The notes below the pieces were generated by a model that was not told where the DNA came from, made no database searches, and saw nothing but the letters and a program-made list of their open reading frames with translations. A stretch of DNA of 5,076 bases, taken from Flavobacterium sp. Lineage in GTDB: Bacteria; Bacteroidota; Bacteroidia; Flavobacteriales; Flavobacteriaceae. Positions 1 through 4,995 of this stretch are shown in pieces. Numbering within the stretch: the first letter of the stretch is position 1; every line of letters begins with the position of its first letter. Location of the stretch: the NCBI GenBank assembly GCA_030150335.1, contig JASLGC010000327.1:1-5076 (forward strand), read 5' to 3'. Both the position numbers and the translations under genes were made by a program.

Positions 1-1
1 A

Positions 2-205
2 AAGATTCGCATTCAAGGAGATCCTGAATTGGTGTTTTTGTCTTCAGAGCCGTTTCCTTTTAAAGAGGAGCACGCCTTTGAAATTGGACGTTTTACACAT
101 CATGGAAAGACGGTTTTCGTTGATGGAGAGATGTTTTCTTGGTATGGAACTCATTTGTTTAGAGCATTTGATTACTTCAAACAAATACACGAAAGAATAC
201 TATAA
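2..205 (+). CDS. Helical backbone metal receptor (BtuF/TroA-like periplasmic binding fold), C-terminal part
   Basis: Only the last 67 codons are present; the gene enters from the left edge in frame 2 and stops at TAA 203-205. The visible protein runs from KIRIQGDPELVFLSSEPFPF to the end HERIL. The core LSSEPFPFKEEHAFEI, followed by VFVDGEMFSWYGTHL, is the pattern I associate with the C-terminal lobe of flavobacterial 'helical backbone metal receptor' proteins, relatives of the vitamin B12-binding protein BtuF and of TroA-type metal receptors. Family members bind a corrinoid, siderophore-like or metal ligand for an ABC importer; the ligand cannot be told from this fragment. Whether this copy is exported cannot be judged because the N-terminus is missing. 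A strong terminator starts three bases after the stop codon, so this is the last gene of its transcript. It converges on the DUF4197 gene. The family call is fairly secure; the substrate is unknown. Confidence 0.85.
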   Translation, partial: KIRIQGDPELVFLSSEPFPFKEEHAFEIGRFTHHGKTVFVDGEMFSWYGTHLFRAFDYFKQIHERIL

Positions 206-207
206 AG

Positions 208-240
208 AAAAAGCGAGTAATTTTCATTACTCGCTTTTTT
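208..240. terminator. Bidirectional intrinsic terminator, 14-bp stem
   Basis: Bases 208-221 (AAAAAGCGAGTAAT) are perfectly complementary to 226-239 (ATTACTCGCTTTTT), with a 4-base loop at 222-225. On the + strand the stem ends in a run of six T (235-240), a classical rho-independent terminator for the metal-receptor gene, whose stop codon is at 203-205. Read on the - strand the stem also ends in five T followed by CTTTATA, and the loop becomes GAAA, a stabilising GNRA tetraloop. It can therefore also end leftward transcripts from the DUF4197 gene, whose stop lies about 115 bases away. Confidence 0.9.
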
Positions 241-353
241 AACTAACCCTAACTATTATGAAATCAATCATTTTTTGATATAACAAAGTTCAGAAAATTA
301 TTTAATAATAGCGGTTAATCGAATGTTATATAAATGTTATTTTATCTATTTGA

Positions 354-1175
354 TTAAAAAATATTTAATCCTTTAAATAAAGACTTCTTTTCTTGCTTTT
401 TCTCTGATTTTTTATCTTTAGCATTGCTTGAAGCACCTTTTTGACTACCGTTCTTTAGATTATCTTGAATTGAGAATACATCTTGCAGTAGTTTAGTGTT
501 TCTTGAAAGCCCAGAGTTATCTCTAATTTTGTTTTCTTCAACAGCAATCATTTTAAAAACACCGTTCATTGTTTCGTTTGTAACATAGTCAGTTAAGTCT
601 GTGTTTACAGGTGCTACCAATGGCAAGTTGTTGTATGTATTGAAGATTGTAGCCCATACTGTATCTGCTCCAACAGTAGATAAAGATTCTTTAATAACAG
701 GAGAGAATTTCTCGTATAAAGCTGTTTTTGTTCCGTTTTGTAAATAGTTAGTAGCTGAAGATTCTCCTCCAATTAAGATATCTTTTGCATCGTTGAAAGA
801 AATATTCTTAACAGCATCAACAAAGATTGGTGTTGATTCTTTTACTGCTGATTCCGCTGCTCTGTTTAATAACAGTAAACCTTGGTCAGCTAAGCTACCC
901 ATTCCAATTTTTCTAAGTGTTTTGTCTACTTTCTGAATTTCTTCTGGGAGTAAAATCTTAACTAATTCATTTTTAAAGAACCCGTCTTTTTTTGTTAATT
1001 GACTTACTTGTTCAGTAATTCCCTTGTTAAGAGCTTCTTTTAAACCATTTGCTGCTTTGTCTTGACTAAGGCTGTTTAATAGGGTTGTAGTCTGTTTTTT
1101 TTGTGCTTGCATAGACGTTACTGTTGTACCTGACAAAGTAATAGCTAATGCTAACACCAAAAATTTGTTTTTCAT
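354..1175 (-). CDS. DUF4197 family exported protein
   Basis: This is a 273-residue protein of unknown function. Residues 1-24 form a Sec signal peptide: a KNK n-region, a hydrophobic stretch FLVLALAITL, and a likely cleavage after SMQA. There is no lipobox cysteine, so it should be a soluble periplasmic protein. Residues about 33-236 match the DUF4197 pattern as I recall it: GLKEALNKGI, KDGFFKNELVKILLPEE, LLLNRAAESAVKE, DAKDILIGGESSATNYLQ, LPLVAPVNTDLTDYVT, NGVFKMIAVEENKIRDN, then RNTKLLQDVF. Residues about 240-268 are a Lys/Ser-rich tail beyond the domain. The ATG at 1175 is preceded by an A-rich stretch without a Shine-Dalgarno, common in Bacteroidota. No TAnnTTTG box precedes it, and the upstream membrane-protein gene ends 24 bases before it, so the two are probably co-transcribed. 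The family assignment is confident; no biochemical role is established for DUF4197. Confidence 0.93.
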   Translation of the reverse strand: MKNKFLVLALAITLSGTTVTSMQAQKKQTTTLLNSLSQDKAANGLKEALNKGITEQVSQLTKKDGFFKNELVKILLPEEIQKVDKTLRKIGMGSLADQGLLLLNRAAESAVKESTPIFVDAVKNISFNDAKDILIGGESSATNYLQNGTKTALYEKFSPVIKESLSTVGADTVWATIFNTYNNLPLVAPVNTDLTDYVTNETMNGVFKMIAVEENKIRDNSGLSRNTKLLQDVFSIQDNLKNGSQKGASSNAKDKKSEKKQEKKSLFKGLNIF

Positions 1176-1199
1176 TTTGTTTTTTTTATGTATTGTGAT

Positions 1200-1742
1200 T
1201 TATAATAAACTATCTGCTTCTAATTTAATAGCAGATAAGGCTATTTCTGTTTTGCGTTGTAGTTGTATGTTTTCTTTAAGCAATACTTCTCTTAAAGCAT
1301 TAGCATTCACTACAGAGGGATGGTTCGCAGTTTGGTGAATTGTAGAAATAATCGTATTTTTTGTTTGTACAATGATTTGCCATAGTTCATTAGTAACGTA
1401 TAGCTGTTGGGATATATTGTAATCAAATTCTTGTTCAATATGCTGAACTAATGCAAATTGATAAGTGTTTTTATCCTCTGAAACAGGATTGATTCGTAGA
1501 ACAAGTTTCTTTAAATCAACGCGTTCAACTAAAATAATTAGACGCTCACAAGCTTGTAGTTTCAATGCTGTGGTATCAATTGTTTTCTTACTGTCTTCCT
1601 TTTCTTTTAATTGTTTTAGAAGATATAAGTCTTTTTTAGATTGACGCTCTATAATTTGACTGAAATACACATAGGATATTGCAGCTGTAGTTAACGCTGG
1701 AATTGTGTATCTAAGAAGTTCTAATATAAAATCTGTTTTCAT
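1200..1742 (-). CDS. Conserved flavobacterial membrane-anchored protein of unknown function (DUF7935-like)
   Basis: With the start chosen here (ATG at 1740-1742) this is a 180-residue protein. One hydrophobic segment at about residues 6-28 (ILELLRYTIPALTTAAISYV) should be a membrane anchor. A charged, Lys/Glu-rich, coiled-coil-prone stretch follows (about 30-55), then an alpha-helical soluble domain with LKLQACERLIILVERV (60-75) and QEFDYNISQQLYVTNELW (104-121). I recognise this as a small conserved family of Flavobacteriia, probably the one named DUF7935, but that number is from memory. The frame stays open to an ATG at 1781 (193 residues), but the extra codons contain the promoter -7 box (1760-1767), so the shorter start is preferred; an ATG at 1748 is also possible. 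It is the first gene of a probable two-gene unit with the DUF4197 gene and diverges from uvrD. No function is known; the anchor-plus-coil layout would suit a scaffold, but that is speculation. Confidence 0.85.
   Translation of the reverse strand: MKTDFILELLRYTIPALTTAAISYVYFSQIIERQSKKDLYLLKQLKEKEDSKKTIDTTALKLQACERLIILVERVDLKKLVLRINPVSEDKNTYQFALVQHIEQEFDYNISQQLYVTNELWQIIVQTKNTIISTIHQTANHPSVVNANALREVLLKENIQLQRKTEIALSAIKLEADSLL
1211..1237 (-). other. Stem-loop at the 3' end of the membrane-protein gene, before DUF4197
   Basis: TATCTGCT (1211-1218) and AGCAGATA (1230-1237) form a perfect 8-bp inverted repeat around an 11-base spacer. It lies inside the last codons of the upstream gene, about 35 bases before the DUF4197 ATG. 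In the leftward mRNA it would fold into a moderate hairpin followed by GTTTATTATAA, which is not a clean U-tract, so it is unlikely to be a full terminator. It could set relative expression of the two genes by partial termination, processing or 3'-end stability. The repeat is seen directly; the role is inference, and coding constraint may explain it. Confidence 0.4.
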
Positions 1743-1759
1743 AGTCATTTGATTTGTTG

Positions 1760-1791
1760 CAAAAATAGGCAATATATTCATCTGGCATAAA
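1760..1791 (-). promoter_or_regulatory. Bacteroidota-type promoter for the membrane-protein/DUF4197 unit
   Basis: On the - strand TATTTTTG (plus positions 1767 down to 1760) matches the Bacteroidota -7 consensus TAnnTTTG exactly. The -33 element is weak: TTTATG at 1791-1786, with 18 bases between, only resembles the usual TTTG/TTG. Transcription would start near 1752-1756, giving a leader of roughly 10 bases to the ATG at 1742. The box encodes part of the longest open frame, so it argues against the 1781 start. Confidence 0.6.
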
Positions 1792-1793
1792 TT

Positions 1794-1820
1794 TTTATAA
1801 CATCAATAACTTGTTATAAA
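1794..1820. promoter_or_regulatory. Perfect 9-bp inverted repeat between divergent promoters (candidate operator)
   Basis: TTTATAACA (1794-1802) and TGTTATAAA (1812-1820) are perfect reverse complements separated by nine bases, giving a symmetric 27-base site centred on 1807. The right arm covers the TTG -33 element of the uvrD promoter (1811-1813), and the left arm lies just upstream of the weak -33 region of the opposite promoter. That placement is what a dimeric repressor or activator controlling both directions would need. No regulator gene is in the window, and an A+T-rich gap can produce such repeats by chance, so this is a candidate only. Confidence 0.45.
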
Positions 1821-1841
1821 CCGATAGTAATTGTAATTTTG
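1811..1841 (+). promoter_or_regulatory. Bacteroidota-type promoter for uvrD
   Basis: TAATTTTG at 1834-1841 matches the -7 consensus TAnnTTTG exactly. A TTG at 1811-1813 lies 20 bases upstream, the right distance for the -33 element. Transcription would begin at about 1845-1848, leaving a leader of some 15-18 bases that includes the GAGGA at 1851-1855 before the ATG at 1863. This is the best-formed promoter in the window. Confidence 0.75.
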
Positions 1842-1850
1842 AGCTTTTTC

Positions 1851-1855
1851 GAGGA
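1851..1855 (+). promoter_or_regulatory. Shine-Dalgarno-like site deciding the uvrD start
   Basis: GAGGA at 1851-1855 sits seven bases before the ATG at 1863-1865. It favours this ATG over the in-frame TTG at 1839, which would lie inside the promoter -7 box. Most other starts in this window lack any Shine-Dalgarno. Confidence 0.65.
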
Positions 1856-1862
1856 AATAGAT

Positions 1863-4199
1863 ATGCAAAATTATATTGATCAATTAAATGAGGCTCAAAG
1901 AGCGCCTGTCCTTCAGAAAGATGGACCAATGATAGTGATAGCAGGAGCAGGTTCTGGTAAGACAAGGGTACTAACTTTACGTATTGCTTATTTGATGCAT
2001 CAAGGTGTTGATGCTTTTAATATTTTGGCATTGACATTTACCAATAAAGCAGCTCGTGAAATGAAACATAGGATTGCTCAAATAGTGGGTAATTCTGAGG
2101 CAAAGAATTTATGGATGGGAACATTCCACTCTGTTTTTGCCAAAATACTAAGAGCTGAATCTGATAGACTTGGTTATCCAGGTAACTTTTCTATTTATGA
2201 TTCTCAAGATAGTCAACGCTTGATAGGCCAGATTATAAAAGAAATGCAACTGGATAGAGATATCTATAAGCCTAAAGAGGTTCTAAGTCGTATTTCTTCT
2301 TATAAGAATAGTTTGATTACTGTGAAGTCTTATTTCGAGAATCCAGAGCTACAAGAAGCTGATGCGATGAGTAAACGTCCACGTATTGGGGAGATTTACA
2401 ATAATTATGTAGAGAGATGTTTCAAGTCTGGAGCGATGGATTTTGATGATTTACTTTTAAAGACAAATGAATTATTAACTCGTTTTCCTGATGTATTAGC
2501 GAAATATCAAGATCGTTTTAGATACATCTTGGTGGATGAGTACCAAGATACAAATCACTCACAATATCTTATTGTACGTGCGTTATCTGACCGTTTTCAA
2601 AATATTTGTGTAGTAGGGGATGATGCGCAAAGTATCTATGCCTTCCGTGGTGCAAATATTAATAACATTCTTAATTTCCAAAAGGATTACGAGGGTGTTC
2701 AGACATATCGCTTGGAACAAAACTATCGTTCTACTAAAAACATTGTTGAAGCTGCAAATACGGTTATTGACAAGAATAAAGTAAAGTTAGAAAAAGTGGT
2801 TTGGACAGCTAATGACTTTGGTCCTAAGATTAAGGTACATCGCTCTTTGACTGACGGAGAGGAGGGACGATTTGTAGCTTCTACTATTTTTGAAGAAAAA
2901 ATGGTAAACCAAAAGAATAATGGTGACTTTGCTATTTTGTATAGAACCAATGCGCAATCTCGTGCAATGGAAGATGCTTTGCGTAAGAAAGATATTCCTT
3001 ATCGTATTTACGGAGGGTTGTCATTCTATCAAAGAAAAGAAATTAAGGATGTATTGAGCTACTTGCGATTGGTTATTAATCCGAAAGATGAAGAGGCTTT
3101 AGTGCGTGTGATTAATTATCCTGCTCGTGGAATTGGAAATACTACTTTAGATAAATTAACTATTGCAGCGAATCACTATAAGCGTTCTATTTATGAGATT
3201 ATTGAACATATTGATAAGATAGACTTAAAGATTACTGCTGGTACAAGAAATAAATTAAGTGATTTTGGTATAATGATTAAGGCTTTTCAAGCTTTAGATC
3301 AAACAATGGATGCTTATCAGTTGACAGAGCATATTGCTAAGAAAACTGGTTTGGTTCAAGAACTTAGAAAAGACACTACACCAGAGGGGATTACTCGTAT
3401 GGAAAACATCGAGGAATTGCTAAATGGTATTAAAGATTTTATTGAAGGTCAAAAAGAGGTTGATGGGGCAAGAGGTTCTCTGAGTGAATTCTTGGAAGAT
3501 GTAGCTTTGGCAACTGATTTGGACAAGGATACAGGAGAAGACGATCGTGTAGCATTGATGACTATTCACTTAGCAAAAGGTCTTGAGTTTCCTACTGTAT
3601 TCTGTGTGGGAATGGAGGAGGACTTGTTTCCAAGTGCAATGAGTATGAATACGCGTAGTGAATTAGAGGAAGAAAGACGTCTATTTTATGTAGCATTGAC
3701 TCGTGCTGAACATCAAGCTTATTTAACTTATGCTCAATCGAGATATCGTTGGGGTAAATTAGTAGATTGTGATCCTTCAAGATTCATTGAAGAGATAGAT
3801 GACCAATATTTAGAGTATTTGACTCCTGTGGAAACTAATTATCGCTATAAGCCAACTATTAATGCTGATATCTTTGGTGATGTTGACAAGAGTAAGTTAA
3901 GATTAAAGAAACCAGAGAATGGTACTCCTCCGGCTTATATTACAAATAATGAAGAACCTAAAGCAGATAGAAATATTCGAAAATTAAAACCTGTAAATTC
4001 CGGAACAAAGACTACGGCTATTTCTCCTGAAAACCAAGGATTAGTTGCAGGGCAAACCGTAATGCATGAACGTTTTGGAAAAGGTATTATTTTAAACCTT
4101 GAAGGTCTAGGTGGTGACAGAAAGGCTGAAATTAAATTTGATGTAGGTGGTATTAAAAAATTACTGCTAAGGTTTGCCAAACTACAGGTTTTGTCGTAA
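1863..4199 (+). CDS. uvrD: UvrD/PcrA-type ATP-dependent DNA helicase (superfamily 1A)
   Basis: A 778-residue 3'-5' DNA helicase, a normal full length for UvrD/PcrA. In order, numbered from the ATG at 1863: Q motif LNEAQRAPV (9-17), Walker A AGAGSGKT (27-34, Lys33), motif Ia ALTFTNKAAREM (56-67), MGTFHS (85-90), motif II LVDEYQDT (223-230, with Asp225-Glu226), motif III VGDDAQSIYAFRGA (251-264), motif IV LEQNYRST (284-291), motif V region MTIHLAKGLEFP (566-577) and motif VI RRLFYVALTRAE (605-616). All catalytic residues look intact. After a variable linker (about 650-725) the end (about 730-778) is the Tudor-like domain VMHERFGKGIIL...GGIKKLLLRFAKL, which in PcrA/UvrD contacts RNA polymerase. 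Known roles of the family are nucleotide-excision and mismatch repair, removal of R-loops and RecA filaments, and transcription-coupled repair. The frame can be extended to a TTG at 1839, but that codon overlaps the promoter. It probably shares a transcript with the YciO-like gene 29 bases downstream. Confidence 0.96.
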   Translation: MQNYIDQLNEAQRAPVLQKDGPMIVIAGAGSGKTRVLTLRIAYLMHQGVDAFNILALTFTNKAAREMKHRIAQIVGNSEAKNLWMGTFHSVFAKILRAESDRLGYPGNFSIYDSQDSQRLIGQIIKEMQLDRDIYKPKEVLSRISSYKNSLITVKSYFENPELQEADAMSKRPRIGEIYNNYVERCFKSGAMDFDDLLLKTNELLTRFPDVLAKYQDRFRYILVDEYQDTNHSQYLIVRALSDRFQNICVVGDDAQSIYAFRGANINNILNFQKDYEGVQTYRLEQNYRSTKNIVEAANTVIDKNKVKLEKVVWTANDFGPKIKVHRSLTDGEEGRFVASTIFEEKMVNQKNNGDFAILYRTNAQSRAMEDALRKKDIPYRIYGGLSFYQRKEIKDVLSYLRLVINPKDEEALVRVINYPARGIGNTTLDKLTIAANHYKRSIYEIIEHIDKIDLKITAGTRNKLSDFGIMIKAFQALDQTMDAYQLTEHIAKKTGLVQELRKDTTPEGITRMENIEELLNGIKDFIEGQKEVDGARGSLSEFLEDVALATDLDKDTGEDDRVALMTIHLAKGLEFPTVFCVGMEEDLFPSAMSMNTRSELEEERRLFYVALTRAEHQAYLTYAQSRYRWGKLVDCDPSRFIEEIDDQYLEYLTPVETNYRYKPTINADIFGDVDKSKLRLKKPENGTPPAYITNNEEPKADRNIRKLKPVNSGTKTTAISPENQGLVAGQTVMHERFGKGIILNLEGLGGDRKAEIKFDVGGIKKLLLRFAKLQVLS

Positions 4200-4228
4200 T
4201 TTGTAAAAGTATTTAAGAACATATAGAA

Positions 4229-4849
4229 ATGGCTCAATTAATAAAGATATATCCAGAGAATCCTAACGAAAAAGAGATTGACAAAGTAGTTAAGGTTTTG
4301 AAAGAAGGTGGCTTAGTAATATATCCAACTGATACTGTGTATGGGTTAGGGTGTGATATTACTAACTCGAAGGCTTTAGAGAAGATTGCAAAGTTAAAAG
4401 GGATTAAGCTTGAAAAAGCTAATTTTTCGTTTATCTGTTACGATTTGAGTAATATTTCAGACTATGTTAAACAAATAGATACAGCTACTTTTAAGATTCT
4501 TAAAAAGGCATTGCCTGGACCTTATACGTTTATATTGCCTGGTAATAATGATTTGCCTAAGGATTTTAAAAAGAAAAAAACGGTTGGTATCCGTGTTCCT
4601 GATAATAGTATTGCTCGAGATATTGTTAAAAAGCTTGGAAATCCAATTGTATCTACATCTATTTATGATGAAGATGAGATTCTTGAATATACTACTGATC
4701 CAGAGCTTATTTTTGAAAAATGGCAAAATATAGTAGATTTAGTTGTTGATGGTGGTTATGGAGATAACGAAGCGTCAACCGTAATTGATTTATCTGGTTT
4801 CGAACCTGAAATAATTAGGGAAGGAAAAGGATCAATCGATATATTTTAA
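4229..4849 (+). CDS. yciO: Sua5/YrdC/YciO-family protein, YciO-like (threonylcarbamoyl-AMP synthase superfamily)
   Basis: A 206-residue single-domain protein. The superfamily signature is clear: YPTDTVYGLGCD (32-43), PGPYTFIL (96-103), VGIRVPDN (119-126), STSI (142-145), VDGG (173-176), STVIDL (183-188) and IREGKG (196-201). Proteins such as TsaC/Sua5 make threonylcarbamoyl-AMP from threonine, bicarbonate and ATP for tRNA t6A37. From memory this sequence lines up better with E. coli YciO along its whole length: both start M-x-Q...I-x-P-(E/D)-NP, share FSFIC-YDLS-like text at about 66-74, and have STS where TsaC has the SxN motif. E. coli YciO does not replace TsaC in vivo, so t6A synthesis is not assured here. 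The YciO alignment also supports the ATG at 4229. The gene lies 29 bases after uvrD with no terminator or promoter visible between, and lacks a Shine-Dalgarno. Automatic annotation will probably call it L-threonylcarbamoyladenylate synthase. Confidence 0.88.
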   Translation: MAQLIKIYPENPNEKEIDKVVKVLKEGGLVIYPTDTVYGLGCDITNSKALEKIAKLKGIKLEKANFSFICYDLSNISDYVKQIDTATFKILKKALPGPYTFILPGNNDLPKDFKKKKTVGIRVPDNSIARDIVKKLGNPIVSTSIYDEDEILEYTTDPELIFEKWQNIVDLVVDGGYGDNEASTVIDLSGFEPEIIREGKGSIDIF

Positions 4850-4935
4850 GAAAAAATATTGTTAAGTAATAAATTTGTTCAATTAATAAAGTTAAAATGC
4901 AGTTATATATCATATATCCTGAATAAAATTAGGGC

Positions 4936-4950
4936 AATTCAAACTGAATT
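4936..4950. repeat. Short palindrome within the sucC promoter
   Basis: AATTCA (4936-4941) and TGAATT (4945-4950) form a perfect 6-bp inverted repeat around AAC. It ends two bases before the sucC -7 box, so it lies in the spacer between the promoter elements, where a bound protein would block RNA polymerase. Six A+T-rich base pairs can easily occur by chance; recorded as a possible operator only. Confidence 0.25.
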
Positions 4951-4952
4951 AT

Positions 4953-4960
4953 TATTTTTG
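4953..4960 (+). promoter_or_regulatory. Bacteroidota-type -7 box for sucC
   Basis: TATTTTTG at 4953-4960 matches TAnnTTTG exactly and lies 35 bases before the sucC ATG. I see no convincing TTG at the -33 distance. Transcription should start near 4965, giving an A+T-rich leader of about 30 bases. This suggests that sucC is transcribed on its own and not only by read-through from the uvrD-yciO unit. Confidence 0.65.
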
Positions 4961-4995
4961 TAACTGTTTATATTAAAAGCTAAACGTATCACACT

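Noticed and set aside
241..283. CTAACCCTAAC (telomere-like) followed by ATGAAATCAATC, looking like the start of a gene
   Set aside because: The frame stops after six codons (MKSIIF). No continuing similarity to a gene is visible; at most a degraded gene start, which I cannot support. A weak 5-bp hairpin (263-279) is also not convincing.
293..312. Possible second leftward terminator (ATTAT-TAA-ATAAT followed by T-run)
   Set aside because: The stem is five A-T pairs only, too weak for an intrinsic terminator.
322..340. Direct repeat AATGTTAT (322-329 and 333-340), 11-base period
   Set aside because: Eight A+T-rich bases twice in a convergent gap with no promoter to regulate; likely chance.
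2723..2950. Antisense open frame of 75 codons within uvrD
   Set aside because: It lies wholly opposite intact helicase codons, has no promoter or ribosome site and no recognisable domain; a shadow of the real gene.
3592..3780. Antisense open frame of 62 codons within uvrD
   Set aside because: Opposite the conserved motif V/VI region of the helicase; no independent coding signal.
3935..4237. Antisense open frame of 100 codons over the end of uvrD and the start of yciO
   Set aside because: Covers the conserved Tudor-like domain on the other strand; its protein shows no domain and there is no promoter box.
4457..4733. Two overlapping open frames (89 codons antisense, 61 codons sense in another frame) inside yciO
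   Set aside because: Both overlap conserved Sua5/YciO motifs and have low-complexity Ile/Leu/Lys composition caused by A+T richness.
4870..4877. A second TAnnTTTG match (TAAATTTG) upstream of sucC
   Set aside because: No -33 element at the right distance, and it is 119 bases from the sucC start; the box at 4953-4960 is better placed.
4905..4917. ATATAT-C-ATATAT near-palindrome
   Set aside because: Simple AT alternation in an A+T-rich gap, no evidence of function.
4850..4935. Search for a terminator after yciO
   Set aside because: No stem with a following T-run found, so read-through towards sucC cannot be excluded.
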